A stretch of DNA of 64,000 nucleotides. Origin: Pseudoalteromonas lipolytica (GTDB lineage Bacteria; Pseudomonadota; Gammaproteobacteria; Enterobacterales; Alteromonadaceae). Location: positions 289,548 to 353,547 of the forward strand of contig NZ_FPAZ01000001.1 in the NCBI RefSeq assembly GCF_900116435.1, given 5' to 3'. The position numbers and the translations under genes were made by a program. Below are positions 26,904 to 36,311 of this stretch, piece after piece. How positions within the stretch are numbered: position 1 is the first letter of the stretch; each line of letters begins with the position of its first letter. Below the pieces are notes generated by a model. That model saw nothing but the letters and a program-made list of their open reading frames with translations. It was not told the DNA's origin and did not search any database.

Positions 26904-26948
26904 ATGAACAAAACAATTCAAATCACAATTTGGTGGTGGCACTCGTAA
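26904..26948 (+). CDS. trpL: trp leader peptide 1 (three Trp codons)
   Basis: A 14-codon leader MNKTIQITIWWWHS with three consecutive TGG codons (26931-26939) and TAA. Weak AAGAAA upstream. Ribosome stalling at the Trp codons when charged tRNA(Trp) is scarce would cover the segment just after them and free the antiterminator. Too short for gene finders. Confidence 0.85.
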   Translation: MNKTIQITIWWWHS

Positions 26949-27013
26949 ATAGCGGGTGACGAATTGTCGTGTCTATACGATTTCAAAACCCGCTCATGTA
27001 GCGGGTTTTTTTA
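26940..27013 (+). terminator. trp attenuator 1
   Basis: A textbook four-segment attenuator. Segment 1 CACTCG (26940-26945) pairs with segment 2 CGGGTG (26953-26958). Segment 2, as AGCGGGT (26951-26957), can instead pair with segment 3 ACCCGCT (26988-26994). Segment 3 (AACCCGCT, 26987-26994) otherwise pairs with segment 4 AGCGGGTT (27000-27007), followed by T-rich sequence, forming the terminator. Confidence 0.9.
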
Positions 27014-27037
27014 TATCTAAATTTTAAGGTTTTATAA

Positions 27038-27088
27038 ATGAATAACATAGCAACTCTTACACATCATTGGGGGTGGCGCCTGGCTTAG
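27038..27088 (+). CDS. trp leader peptide 2 (two Trp codons)
   Basis: A second 16-codon leader, MNNIATLTHHWGWRLA, with TGG-GGG-TGG (27068-27076) followed by TAG. AAGG (27026-27029) is well placed for its ATG. It lies between attenuator 1 and attenuator 2, and would be transcribed only after readthrough of the first terminator. Confidence 0.75.
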   Translation: MNNIATLTHHWGWRLA

Positions 27089-27170
27089 CGGGACGGTAAG
27101 GGTCTATCTAATTTATAGACATTATTATACGAACCCCGCTTAAGCATCGCTTTGCGGGGTTTTTATTTTT
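27079..27170 (+). terminator. trp attenuator 2
   Basis: Segment 1 CCTG (27079-27082) can pair weakly with CGGG (27089-27092). Segment 2 AGCGGG (27087-27092) can pair with segment 3 CCCGCT (27135-27140). The terminator is AACCCCGC (27132-27139) with GCGGGGTT (27154-27161), an inner stem AAGC/GCTT, and a T-run (TTTTTATTTTT). A further hairpin GTCTAT/ATAGAC (27102-27107, 27115-27120) lies between. Confidence 0.8.
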
Positions 27171-27191
27171 GGGAATGAGGGAGAATAAGGT

Positions 27192-28760
27192 TTGATTTTT
27201 AGTCATATAACAACGACACCGGGTGAGGTAACCAGTATCACTCAAGTGCGTGACTACATTAGTAGCCCACTTGCATTATACAGTTTACTCGATAAACCCA
27301 ATTCACTGCTGTTAGAGTCTGCAGAAATTGACTCTAAAGACAGTGTCAAAAGCCTAATTTTGGTTGACTCAGCGCTACGTATTGTTTGCCATGGTAAACA
27401 CGTCACACTGACAGCACAGTCAAATAACGGCAAACAATTACTACCTTATTTACAAAGCCATGTGCAAAACTGCGATGCTGTGCTTATTGAAGACACACTC
27501 ACATTGACCTACAACGAAGTAGCGATCGATATTGACGAAGCCAGCAAACTGATTGCCGACAATGCTTTTAGCGCTCTTCGTAGCTGTATAAACAGTATAA
27601 AAAGCACCACAGACAACCCTTTTTCAGTCTTTCTTGGCGGGGTGTTTGCCTACGACATGGTCGCAAATTTTGAAACGCTGTCTGACGTACCTGAAGGTGA
27701 AAACAGCTGCCCAGACTATGTTTTCTATTTAGCCGAAACACTTGTGATAATTGACCATCAAGCCAAAACCACCGAGTTGATTGGTAATGTGTTTAACGGC
27801 CCAGAAGTGCATGCCAACTGCTTCGAAGTCGGTCAGCAGCTAGAACGCTTGAACAGCGTATGTGACAACGCAGTGCAATACCAAGGACAAAAGCAAAACG
27901 GTGCAAGCCCTGTCTCGGTTGATGTCAGCGATGAGCAATACTGCGAGCATGTCATCAAATTAAAAAAGAACATTGTCGATGGCGATATCTTCCAAGTCGT
28001 ACCATCACGTACTTTTTCTCTTGCCTGCCCAGATTCACTTCATGCCTACAGCCAACTTAAGCAACAAAACCCCAGTCCTTACATGTTTTACATGCGCGAC
28101 GAAGAGTTTGTGTTATTTGGTGCATCGCCTGAGTCAGCACTTAAATATTGTGTTGATAGCAAGCAAGTTGAAGTGTATCCAATTGCAGGTACTCGTCCAC
28201 GCGGTAAATTTGCCAATGGACAAATAAACCCAGATTTAGACAGCCGCATTGAACTTGAACTACGTAACGACCAAAAAGAGCGCGCTGAACATTTAATGCT
28301 GGTTGATTTAGCCCGTAACGATGTCGCCCGCATAAGCGTGCCGGGTACACGCCATGCCAAAGAGCTATTAAAAGTAGACCGCTACTCACAAGTGATGCAT
28401 TTAGTTTCACGCGTGGTCGGTACATTAAAACCTGAACTTGATGCCCTGCATGCGTATCAAGCATGTATGAATATGGGCACCTTAGTCGGTGCTCCCAAAG
28501 TACGAGCCGCTGAACTTGTACGTCAAACAGAACAAAAGCGCCGTGGTAGCTACGGTGGTGCAGTTGGTTATTTAACCGGTGATGGTGCGATGGACAGCTG
28601 TATTGTAATTCGCTCAGCCTTTGTGAAAAACGGCATGGCTTATGTACAGGCAGGTGCTGGCGTGGTGTTTGATTCAGACCCGCAGTCAGAAGCCAATGAA
28701 ACGCGCGCTAAAGCACAAGCAGTGATTACCGCAATTCAATCGACTTATGAGGCACAATAA
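27192..28760 (+). CDS. trpE: Anthranilate synthase component I
   Basis: Converts chorismate to anthranilate with ammonia supplied by TrpG. A 522-aa full-length enzyme. The Trp-feedback motif LLLESAEIDSK is at ~residues 37-47. The catalytic C-terminal half has DIFQVVPSR, PYMFYMR, VYPIAGTRPRG and YGGAVGYLTGDGAMD. The start is TTG 27192, since an in-frame TAA lies just before it and no ATG is available; GAGGGAG (27177-27183) is at good spacing. First gene of trpEGD(CF)BA, under the double attenuator. Confidence 0.95.
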   Translation: MIFSHITTTPGEVTSITQVRDYISSPLALYSLLDKPNSLLLESAEIDSKDSVKSLILVDSALRIVCHGKHVTLTAQSNNGKQLLPYLQSHVQNCDAVLIEDTLTLTYNEVAIDIDEASKLIADNAFSALRSCINSIKSTTDNPFSVFLGGVFAYDMVANFETLSDVPEGENSCPDYVFYLAETLVIIDHQAKTTELIGNVFNGPEVHANCFEVGQQLERLNSVCDNAVQYQGQKQNGASPVSVDVSDEQYCEHVIKLKKNIVDGDIFQVVPSRTFSLACPDSLHAYSQLKQQNPSPYMFYMRDEEFVLFGASPESALKYCVDSKQVEVYPIAGTRPRGKFANGQINPDLDSRIELELRNDQKERAEHLMLVDLARNDVARISVPGTRHAKELLKVDRYSQVMHLVSRVVGTLKPELDALHAYQACMNMGTLVGAPKVRAAELVRQTEQKRRGSYGGAVGYLTGDGAMDSCIVIRSAFVKNGMAYVQAGAGVVFDSDPQSEANETRAKAQAVITAIQSTYEAQ

Positions 28761-29365
28761 TGAACACACCATCAGCCTATAAAATCTACTTTTTAGATAA
28801 CTTTGATTCATTTAGTTATAACTTAGTCGATGAACTTTCTATGTTAGGGTGCGAGTTAGTGGTATACCGTAACAATATCAGTGCACAAAGCATTTATAAC
28901 AAAATGTGCCAAGAAACTGTGCCAGTATTACTCGTGTTATCACCTGGGCCGGGAGCCCCCTCAGATGCGGGCTGCTTAATGGCATTAATTGAGCTTTGTA
29001 AGGGACGTTTCCCAATGCTAGGTATTTGTTTAGGCCAACAAGCATTAACACAAAGTTATGGTGGCGTGATTGGCCATGCAGGTGAAACCGTACATGGTAA
29101 ATCGTCGATTATTGCGTTGTCTGATCACCCTGTATTTGCAGGGATGGGTGAAAAAATGCCAGTAGCGCGTTATCACTCACTCATGGCAACTAAAGTGCCA
29201 GACGCAGTCGATGTCATTGCCTCGTATGAAAATATTCCAATGGCAATTTATCACCCGCAAGATAATGCACTTGGTTACCAGTTTCATCCAGAATCGATTT
29301 TAACGCCAAACGGCGCCTTGCTATTACAGCAAAGTATTGAGTTTTTAACCGCACGCGTGCAGTAG
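28760..29365 (+). CDS. trpG: Anthranilate synthase component II (glutamine amidotransferase)
   Basis: A 201-aa class I glutaminase subunit that feeds ammonia to TrpE. Nucleophile Cys in LGICLGQQAL, oxyanion motif LSPGPGAPSDAG, and the His-Glu pair in YQFHPESILTP. Not fused to TrpD, unlike E. coli. Its ATG overlaps the trpE stop (TAATG). Confidence 0.95.
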   Translation: MNTPSAYKIYFLDNFDSFSYNLVDELSMLGCELVVYRNNISAQSIYNKMCQETVPVLLVLSPGPGAPSDAGCLMALIELCKGRFPMLGICLGQQALTQSYGGVIGHAGETVHGKSSIIALSDHPVFAGMGEKMPVARYHSLMATKVPDAVDVIASYENIPMAIYHPQDNALGYQFHPESILTPNGALLLQQSIEFLTARVQ

Positions 29366-29374
29366 AGGAATAAC

Positions 29375-30394
29375 ATGGAAGCAACAACCCTATCCCCGTT
29401 AAACCAATTATTGGCCAATCAACACTTATCGTTTGAGCAATCAAGTGCCTTATTCGATGCAATAATGAATGGCCAATTAAATGATATAGAGCTAACTGCT
29501 GCACTTATCGCGTTAAAATTTAAAGGTGAAACGAGCGACGAAATCGCTGGCGCTGCAGCATCTATGCGCGCCAATGCAGTGCCATTTACCACCAGTAAAA
29601 CACTGTTAGCCGATAGCTGCGGTACCGGTGGCGATGGCTCAAATACGATTAATATAAGTACCACGGCTGCCATTGTTGCCGCAGCTGCGGGTATCAATAT
29701 GGTAAAACATGGCAACCGTAGCGTATCGAGTAACTCGGGGTCAGCTGATTTACTAAAAGCCTTGGGCATCAATATTGATATGAGCCCAGAGCAAGCTGCC
29801 ACATGCTTAGAAAACACTGGCTTTGCATTTTTATTTGCCCCGCATTATCACAGCGGTGTGCGTCATGCGATGGGGGTACGTACGGCCCTGAAAAGCCGCA
29901 CTATTTTTAATATTTTAGGTCCGCTTGCCAACCCAGCCGCACCCCACGTGCAATTGCTTGGTGTCTACGATGCATCTCTTTGCTTACCGATGGCCGAAAC
30001 CCTAAAAACCCTCGGCACGCAACGCGCTATGGTAGTGCATGGAGCCGGTACCGACGAAATTGCACTACACGGCGAAACCAACGTCGTTGAGCTCAATGAT
30101 GGCAAGCTAACCGAGTACACGCTGACAGCAAACGATTTTGGTCTTGCAAACTATTCACTTGAACAATTAGCAGGTCAAGGCCCAGAATATAATGCGAAAG
30201 CCAGTTTAGCGATTTTACAAGGCCAAGGGGAAGACGCTCACAACGCAGCCATTATTGCCAACGTTGCAGCGCTACTTTACCTAACAGGCAAAGCAAGCGA
30301 CTTAAAAACAGCCGCGAAACACGTAACCGAGTTGTTAGCATCTGGCAGCGCGATGAACACATTGAACGCAATTATTGAGGTAAGTCATGGCTAA
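29375..30394 (+). CDS. trpD: Anthranilate phosphoribosyltransferase
   Basis: Transfers phosphoribosyl from PRPP to anthranilate. A 339-aa stand-alone enzyme with DSCGTGGDGSNTINISTT (PRPP loop), KHGNRSVSSNSGSAD, and MGVRTALKSRTIFNILGPLANP. It begins 9 bp after trpG and overlaps trpCF. Confidence 0.96.
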   Translation: MEATTLSPLNQLLANQHLSFEQSSALFDAIMNGQLNDIELTAALIALKFKGETSDEIAGAAASMRANAVPFTTSKTLLADSCGTGGDGSNTINISTTAAIVAAAAGINMVKHGNRSVSSNSGSADLLKALGINIDMSPEQAATCLENTGFAFLFAPHYHSGVRHAMGVRTALKSRTIFNILGPLANPAAPHVQLLGVYDASLCLPMAETLKTLGTQRAMVVHGAGTDEIALHGETNVVELNDGKLTEYTLTANDFGLANYSLEQLAGQGPEYNAKASLAILQGQGEDAHNAAIIANVAALLYLTGKASDLKTAAKHVTELLASGSAMNTLNAIIEVSHG

Positions 30395-31751
30395 CGTATT
30401 AGACAAAATTGTTGCCGACAAACGTATCGAACTTGAAACCAGAAAAGCACAGCGTCCACTTACATCATTCATTGCGGATGTTGTGCCAACCACCCGTAAT
30501 TTTGAAGGTGCGCTGGCGGCAAAAGGCACACAATTTATTTTAGAATGTAAAAAGGCATCGCCTTCTAAAGGGCTTATCCGTGAACCGTTTAACTTAGATG
30601 AAATTACAGCAGTCTATAAAAAATACGCAACCTGTATAAGCGTATTAACCGACGAGAAATATTTTCAAGGAAGCTATCACTACCTTGAGTATGTGCGCAG
30701 TCAGGTTGAGCAGCCGATTATTTGTAAAGACTTTTTCATCGATGAGTACCAAGTGTATTTGGCGCGGTTATCAGGCGGTGATGCCATTTTATTAATGCTG
30801 TCAGTACTCAATGATGAGCAATACTTAGCACTGCATAACGTCGCAGATACTTTAAATATGTCGGTGCTGACTGAGGTTAGCAACGAAGAAGAAGTGAGCC
30901 GTGCACTTGCACTGAATGCTCGTTTGATTGGCATCAACAACAGAGACCTGCGTGATTTAAGTACTGACTTGGCAACCACTGAACGCTTACGCACCTTAAT
31001 ACCAAACGACAAAGTAGTTATTTCAGAGTCTGGTATATACACACACAACGATGTAAAACGCCTTGCTCCTTTATGTGACGGCTTTTTAATTGGCAGTTCA
31101 CTCATGGCTGAACGCGATTTAGACGCAGCTTGCCGCAAGGTGATTTTAGGTGAAAATAAAGTGTGCGGTTTAACCCGTTCACAAGATGCTGAGGCTGCTT
31201 ATCAAAGTGGTGCGGTGTATGGAGGGTTAATTTTTTACCCTAAATCGCCTCGTTATGTTGATATTGACTGCGCAAAACAAGTGACACAAAGTGCCCCGCT
31301 TGCCTATGTTGGCGTGTTTGTTAACGCACCACTTGAACAAGTCGTTGACTACGCACAAAGCCTAAAATTAGCCGCCGTCCAATTACATGGTGATGAGAAT
31401 AGCGAGTATATTCAAAGTCTCAGAAAGCAGTTGCCACTTGGCTGTGAGATTTGGAAAGCGCAAGCGGTAAATGGCACTTTACCAAAACCGCTTGAAGGGG
31501 TTGACCGCCACTTATACGACACATACAGCAAAACCCAAAAAGGTGGCACTGGCGAAGCCTTTGATTGGTCAATATTAGACACAGCCACAGTGCCATTTAT
31601 GTTAGCGGGCGGCTTAAATCCAGAGAATATTCATGCAGCGCTTTATCGCGGTGCCAAGGGGCTTGACCTAAATTCTGGCGTAGAAGCGTCAGCAGGTAAA
31701 AAATGCCCAACAAAATTACACAATGCGTTTTCGCATATCAGAAATTATTGA
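30387..31751 (+). CDS. trpCF: Bifunctional indole-3-glycerol phosphate synthase / phosphoribosylanthranilate isomerase
   Basis: A 454-aa fusion of two TIM barrels. The N-terminal TrpC domain (~1-255) has [26 protein letters not shown] and [12 protein letters not shown]; the C-terminal TrpF domain (~256-454) has [25 protein letters not shown] and [15 protein letters not shown]. Catalyses two consecutive steps of tryptophan synthesis. Its ATG lies within the last codons of trpD (8-bp overlap). The fusion is usual in gammaproteobacteria. Confidence 0.96.
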   Translation: MANVLDKIVADKRIELETRKAQRPLTSFIADVVPTTRNFEGALAAKGTQFILECKKASPSKGLIREPFNLDEITAVYKKYATCISVLTDEKYFQGSYHYLEYVRSQVEQPIICKDFFIDEYQVYLARLSGGDAILLMLSVLNDEQYLALHNVADTLNMSVLTEVSNEEEVSRALALNARLIGINNRDLRDLSTDLATTERLRTLIPNDKVVISESGIYTHNDVKRLAPLCDGFLIGSSLMAERDLDAACRKVILGENKVCGLTRSQDAEAAYQSGAVYGGLIFYPKSPRYVDIDCAKQVTQSAPLAYVGVFVNAPLEQVVDYAQSLKLAAVQLHGDENSEYIQSLRKQLPLGCEIWKAQAVNGTLPKPLEGVDRHLYDTYSKTQKGGTGEAFDWSILDTATVPFMLAGGLNPENIHAALYRGAKGLDLNSGVEASAGKKCPTKLHNAFSHIRNY

Positions 31752-31758
31752 GGTTAGA

Positions 31759-32943
31759 ATGCAAAATCCAGCTTATTTCGGTGAATTTGGTGGTATGTTC
31801 GTACCACAACTGCTTGTACCAGCACTTAAGCAATTAGAAGCAGAGTTTAATAAATCACAAAACGATCCTGCTTTTCAGGCAGAATTTGAAAAATTATTGA
31901 ATGAGTACGCAGGTCGTCCAACGCCATTAACGTTAACCCGAAACTTAATAAAAAACCCCAAGGTTAAATTGTATTTAAAGCGTGAAGATCTCCTTCACGG
32001 TGGTGCACACAAAACCAACCAAGTACTGGGCCAAGCGTTATTAACAAAACGCATGGGTAAAAAAGAAGTGATTGCAGAAACAGGGGCTGGTCAGCACGGT
32101 GTTGCAACAGCACTTGCGTGTGCCCTACTTGGTTTAAAATGCCGCGTTTATATGGGTGCAAAAGATGTTGAGCGTCAGCAGCCTAACGTGTTTCGTATGA
32201 AGTTAATGGGCGCAGAAGTTATACCCGTAACAGCCGGTTCTGGTACGTTAAAAGACGCAGTAAACGAAGCACTTCGTGATTGGTCTGCAAACTACAAAGA
32301 TGCCCATTACTTGCTAGGTACAGCAGCAGGCCCGCATCCATTCCCGACCATGGTTCGCGAGTTCCAAAAAATGATCGGCGAAGAGGCAAAACAGCAAGTA
32401 TTAAAAGCAGAAGGCCGTTTGCCTGATGCCGTATTAGCCTGTGTAGGGGGTGGCTCAAATGCCATTGGTATGTTCACTGATTTTATCGATGAGCCAAGTG
32501 TAAAACTCATTGGTGTAGAGCCTGCGGGTAAAGGCTTAGATACCCACCAGCACGGTGCTACTTTATGTAAAGGCACGAAAGGTATTTTACACGGCACCTA
32601 TACGTACATTATGCAAGATAATGATGGCCAAATTGAAGAGTCTTACTCTGTTTCTGCTGGCCTTGATTACCCTGCTGTGGGTCCTCAACACGCTCATTTA
32701 CATGAAACGGGCCGAGCTCAGTACGTCGGTATTACCGATACCGAAGCACTTGAAGCATTTCAGCTCCTTGCTAAAAATGAAGGGATCATCCCTGCGCTAG
32801 AATCAAGTCATGCACTGGCTTATGCACTGAAATATGCCGAGCAACAAACCGAAGACACAATTTTAGTGGTTAATTTAAGTGGCCGAGGCGATAAAGATTT
32901 GGCTCACGTTCACAGTGTTTTATCAGAAGGAGGCGCGCTATGA
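31759..32943 (+). CDS. trpB: Tryptophan synthase beta chain
   Basis: PLP enzyme joining indole and serine. 394 aa. PLP-Lys in [15 protein letters not shown] (~residue 86), phosphate-binding [12 protein letters not shown], and the Glu of [11 protein letters not shown] chose ATG 31759, preceded by GAGG (31750-31753). An earlier in-frame start (31723) would lie inside trpCF. Confidence 0.97.
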   Translation: MQNPAYFGEFGGMFVPQLLVPALKQLEAEFNKSQNDPAFQAEFEKLLNEYAGRPTPLTLTRNLIKNPKVKLYLKREDLLHGGAHKTNQVLGQALLTKRMGKKEVIAETGAGQHGVATALACALLGLKCRVYMGAKDVERQQPNVFRMKLMGAEVIPVTAGSGTLKDAVNEALRDWSANYKDAHYLLGTAAGPHPFPTMVREFQKMIGEEAKQQVLKAEGRLPDAVLACVGGGSNAIGMFTDFIDEPSVKLIGVEPAGKGLDTHQHGATLCKGTKGILHGTYTYIMQDNDGQIEESYSVSAGLDYPAVGPQHAHLHETGRAQYVGITDTEALEAFQLLAKNEGIIPALESSHALAYALKYAEQQTEDTILVVNLSGRGDKDLAHVHSVLSEGGAL

Positions 32944-33752
32944 GCCAAACTAATCGTTACGGAAACATGTTCGCCACATTAAACGAGACAAACCAAGGTG
33001 CGTTTGTGCCCTTTGTCACCATTGGCGATCCTAATAAAGAGCTCAGTGTTGAAATCATCAAAAGTTTGATAGATGGCGGCGCAGATGCGCTTGAGCTAGG
33101 TATCCCGTTTTCAGATCCAATTGCCGATGGCCCAGTTATTCAAGCAGCGAACATTCGCGCACTTGATGAGAACATAAATACCCAAGACTGTTTTGATATT
33201 ATTAAACAAGTACGTGAATACAATGCCGACATTCCCATCGGTTTATTACTGTATTCAAACCTTGTGTTTAAGCGGGGCATCGAAAAGTTCTATCACGATG
33301 CAAAAGACGCCGGTGTTGATTCAATTTTAGTGGCTGACGTGCCGCTGCACGAATCAAAGCTGTTTCGTCAAACGGCAATGAAAAATGGCATTGACCCAAT
33401 TTTTATCGCAACCCCGAATGCCGATGACGACACCTTACGTCAGTGTGCATCATACGGGCGTGGTTATACCTACTTGCTTTCACGCGCTGGGGTTACGGGC
33501 ACTGAAACCAAAGCACAAATGCCTGCTGATTCATTGGTTAAAAAGTTAAAAGAGTACCATGCTGCCCCTGCTTTGCTCGGCTTTGGTGTATCAACACCTG
33601 ACGATGTGAAATCGGCGCTTGAATCGGGTGCTGCTGGTGCAATTTCAGGCTCTGCGGTTGTAAAAATCATCGAAGCAAACCTTGACGACCAAGCAGCAAT
33701 GCAAAGTGGTTTAAAGGCGTTTGTTGCCAGTATGAAAGCGGCAACGAAGTAA
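32940..33752 (+). CDS. trpA: Tryptophan synthase alpha chain
   Basis: Cleaves indole-3-glycerol phosphate to indole, channelled to TrpB. 270 aa. Catalytic Glu and Asp in [15 protein letters not shown] (residues ~49-63), phosphate loop [11 protein letters not shown] and GSAVVKI. ATG overlaps the trpB stop (ATGA). Last gene of the operon. Confidence 0.97.
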   Translation: MSQTNRYGNMFATLNETNQGAFVPFVTIGDPNKELSVEIIKSLIDGGADALELGIPFSDPIADGPVIQAANIRALDENINTQDCFDIIKQVREYNADIPIGLLLYSNLVFKRGIEKFYHDAKDAGVDSILVADVPLHESKLFRQTAMKNGIDPIFIATPNADDDTLRQCASYGRGYTYLLSRAGVTGTETKAQMPADSLVKKLKEYHAAPALLGFGVSTPDDVKSALESGAAGAISGSAVVKIIEANLDDQAAMQSGLKAFVASMKAATK

Positions 33753-33767
33753 CGCGCAACCAATATT

Positions 33768-33793
33768 AAAAAAGGGCCCTGTGGCCCTTTTTT
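33768..33793 (+). terminator. Terminator of the trp operon
   Basis: AAAAAAGGGCC (33768-33778) pairs with GGCCCTTTTTT (33783-33793). The arms are symmetric, so it can also end the converging PfpI-like gene. Confidence 0.92.
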
Positions 33794-33804
33794 GCTGCTT
33801 ATGA

Positions 33805-34377
33805 CTAATGATGACGATGAACGCCTTCTTTTATTTCCTCAATAAACTTACGATTGAACGCCTCTAAGTCAGCAGGACTGCGGCTTGTTACAATCCCTTC
33901 GTCGACACACACTTCTTGGTCAACCCAATTGGCACCTGCATTAATTAAGTCGGTTTTAATGCTCGGATAAGAGGTCACTTTCCGATCACGTAATTTGTTA
34001 ATCTCGGCTAATAACCATGGGCCGTGGCATATCGCCGCAATCGGTTTGTTCTTACCGGCACTGAAGAAGCCATCCACAAATGCTTTTGCATCGCTATCTT
34101 GTCGTAACGTATCTGGATTAAATAATCCACCTGGCAGTAATAACGCGTCATACTCCGTTGAGTCAGCTTCACTCACAACACGGTCTACAGTGACACGTTC
34201 CCCCCATTGATTTTCATTCCAGCCTGTAATATCCCCACGTTCAAGAGATACCACTTCGACTAGCGCCCCAGCTTCTAATAAAGCGCTTCGTGGTGACAGT
34301 AGTTCGCTTTGTTCAAAGCCATTGGTGGCTAGAATTGCAATCTTTTTACCATTAAGTTGGCTGTTTAAATCTGACAT
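33805..34377 (-). CDS. DJ-1/PfpI family protein
   Basis: A 190-aa cytosolic DJ-1/PfpI superfamily protein of the YhbO/PfpI type. The nucleophile elbow is AAICHGPWLLAE with Cys followed by His, and Glu in ATNGFEQSEL. Family members are reported as deglycases, glyoxalases or proteases in stress defence; the exact activity cannot be read from sequence. Single gene, with GGAGGT-like signal just upstream. Confidence 0.9.
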   Translation of the reverse strand: MSDLNSQLNGKKIAILATNGFEQSELLSPRSALLEAGALVEVVSLERGDITGWNENQWGERVTVDRVVSEADSTEYDALLLPGGLFNPDTLRQDSDAKAFVDGFFSAGKNKPIAAICHGPWLLAEINKLRDRKVTSYPSIKTDLINAGANWVDQEVCVDEGIVTSRSPADLEAFNRKFIEEIKEGVHRHH

Positions 34378-34514
34378 GTTACCTCCTTATTACTGTGAAA
34401 CTACACCAGTAAAAGCAGACAACATGCCAAGCTTAATACATTGATATTATTCAAATTATATTTAATGAGTTGCGACAACCTCTGTAAATACTACAGTGCC
34501 TTTGCAAATCCTAC

Positions 34515-34784
34515 TTAAAGAATATCCTTTAAGGCTTTAGCAGGCTTAAAAACAGGTTTATTTGCGCCTTCAATTTCAATTTCTTCACCCGTTTGTGGAT
34601 TGCGGCCTTTACGTGCTGGGTAATAACTTAAAGCAAAGGTACCAAACCCGTTAATTTGTACTTGATCACCTTCTGAGAGTGATTTTTCAATGGCATTTAA
34701 CATACTATTCAGCGCTGCTTGGGTGTCTTTTTTAGTTAATTCACTGTGGGCTGCCATTTGTGACACTAAGGCGGCTTTATTCAT
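34515..34784 (-). CDS. HU-family DNA-binding protein
   Basis: An 89-aa histone-like protein that bends DNA as a dimer. HU signature GFGTFALSYYPARKGRNPQTGEE split across the beta arm, then KPVFKPAKALKDIL. I chose ATG 34784 (MNKAALVSQM) because GGAGCAG precedes it; the frame is open further upstream but without a signal. It is distinct from the ihfA copy at 57.7 kb. Confidence 0.93.
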   Translation of the reverse strand: MNKAALVSQMAAHSELTKKDTQAALNSMLNAIEKSLSEGDQVQINGFGTFALSYYPARKGRNPQTGEEIEIEGANKPVFKPAKALKDIL

Positions 34785-34976
34785 AAACTGCTCCAAAATA
34801 CGCCGCTTAATCATCTAAGGTTAAGCGGAAAAAGATAAGGTAAAACAACCTAAACACGGGTTTAGGTTAAATTGGCTCGGCAGGCTAAGCGTTAAGGAAA
34901 GCTAAGTCAACCTTGTATCTTAGCCAATATATTGATACAACCCATTATCTTTTTAAATGAGAGCATTTTAAAATCT

Positions 34977-35564
34977 ATGCATGCAATTATTGAATATATT
35001 CCGCTGATTCTGTTTTTTGCGGTTTTCAAACTCGTTGATATTTACTGGGCAACAGCAGTACTTATGCTAACTACCTTGATACAAGTTGCGTATTGTTATT
35101 TTAAGGAAGGTAAAGTACCGACTCGCCACTGGGTCTTTTTTGCTATTGCCGTCGTGCTAGGAACATTAACGTTAGTTTTCCATGATGAGCAATTTGTAAA
35201 ATGGAAAGCCACAATTGTATACGCAATTTTAAGTTTCACCTTATTATTTAGCCGTTATGTACTTGGTAAAAACCTCGTAAAAAAAGCATTGAGTTCAATT
35301 TTAGAAAATGCCTCAGAAAGTAAACAAGAAGTCATTGTTCCCGACTCGTTGTGGAATAAACTAAATTTATTCTGGGTGGCTGTTACAGCGGGTATCTCAG
35401 CACTTAATATTTATATTGCTTATAATTTTTCACTCGATTTTTGGGTTAACTTTAAAGTATTTGGTTTAATGGGTATCACCTTTGTTTGCGTACTTGCGAC
35501 CATTATCCTGCTGTTCAAATACTTACCCGAAGATGACGAAAACACCGATACGAAAGAACTGTAA
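34977..35564 (+). CDS. yciB: YciB/IspZ inner-membrane septation protein
   Basis: A 195-aa membrane protein of the YciB/IspZ family with about five transmembrane helices. Family start IIEYIPLILFFAVFKLVDIYWATAVLM; E. coli YciB takes part in cell envelope integrity and septation. I chose ATG 34977 because it gives the family N terminus; the open frame extends to a TTG at 34932. Its closeness to trp and yciI recalls the E. coli trp-yciA-B-C region. Confidence 0.92.
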   Translation: MHAIIEYIPLILFFAVFKLVDIYWATAVLMLTTLIQVAYCYFKEGKVPTRHWVFFAIAVVLGTLTLVFHDEQFVKWKATIVYAILSFTLLFSRYVLGKNLVKKALSSILENASESKQEVIVPDSLWNKLNLFWVAVTAGISALNIYIAYNFSLDFWVNFKVFGLMGITFVCVLATIILLFKYLPEDDENTDTKEL

Positions 35565-35622
35565 TGTCATAAAACTGTCGTCTTAGCTTGGTAACGTAAA
35601 CAAAAAACGCGCTGAGACGACA

Positions 35623-36261
35623 TTGAACGCCAATCAATACCGCTGGTTTGAATTTACCCTCATATTTGTTTCGCTTCCGCTTTTAGGCTTCTTGTTACGC
35701 GCACACCTTGCGAATTGGCTGATACCCGCCCTAATCATTTTAATGAGTGTCTGCGGGATGTTACTGTTATCAGACCCCCACTTTAAGCGCTTTCGTCTAA
35801 CCAGTCTTGGTCAATTTAGTGCCGTTAAGCGCAGGCTATTTAGCTTTTTCTTTTTAGGTGCACTCTTTTCAGGTATGTTTTACGGCATCATAAATCAAGA
35901 AAATTGGTTTTCATTACCCCGAAACTCATTCAACGACTGGCTGTTATTGTTGCTGCTTTATCCTATTTTATCTGTGATGCCACAAGAGCTGATTTTTAGG
36001 ACGTATTTTTTTCACCGTTATAAACGCATTATGCCAAGCAAAACAGTGCGGATTTTTGTGAGTGCTTCAGTCTTTGCCCTCGCTCATATTGTCTATGCCA
36101 ATGTACTTGCGGTACTGCTTGCCTTTATGGGCGGCCTGTTGTTCTCCTATACATATGCGAAAAGCCGCTCCACTTTTGTTTGTGTTATCGAGCACAGCTT
36201 ATGGGGGCTTTGGATGTTTACTTTGGGACTGGGTGATGTTTTAGATGCAGGGGCTATTTAG
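35623..36261 (+). CDS. CPBP-family intramembrane protein
   Basis: A 212-aa protein with about six hydrophobic segments and the CPBP (CAAX protease/bacteriocin-processing) motifs: MPQELIFRTYFFHRY (the usual EExxxR with the first Glu replaced by Gln), FALAHIVYAN, and VIEHSLWGLWMF. Inferred membrane metalloprotease or derivative. The start is TTG 35623 with GAGA upstream; an in-frame TAG (35584-35586) excludes longer starts, and the first ATG would remove the first helix. Confidence 0.8.
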   Translation: MNANQYRWFEFTLIFVSLPLLGFLLRAHLANWLIPALIILMSVCGMLLLSDPHFKRFRLTSLGQFSAVKRRLFSFFFLGALFSGMFYGIINQENWFSLPRNSFNDWLLLLLLYPILSVMPQELIFRTYFFHRYKRIMPSKTVRIFVSASVFALAHIVYANVLAVLLAFMGGLLFSYTYAKSRSTFVCVIEHSLWGLWMFTLGLGDVLDAGAI

Positions 36262-36273
36262 CGAATATAAAAA

Positions 36274-36294
36274 AGCCGCGCAAGGTGCGCGGCT
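36274..36294 (-). terminator. Terminator of the NSS transporter gene
   Basis: AGCCGCGC (36274-36281) pairs with GCGCGGCT (36287-36294). On the minus strand the stem is followed by TTTTTTATATT, so it ends the transporter gene. Confidence 0.85.
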
Positions 36295-36311
36295 CAATAA
36301 CGAACGGGTTT

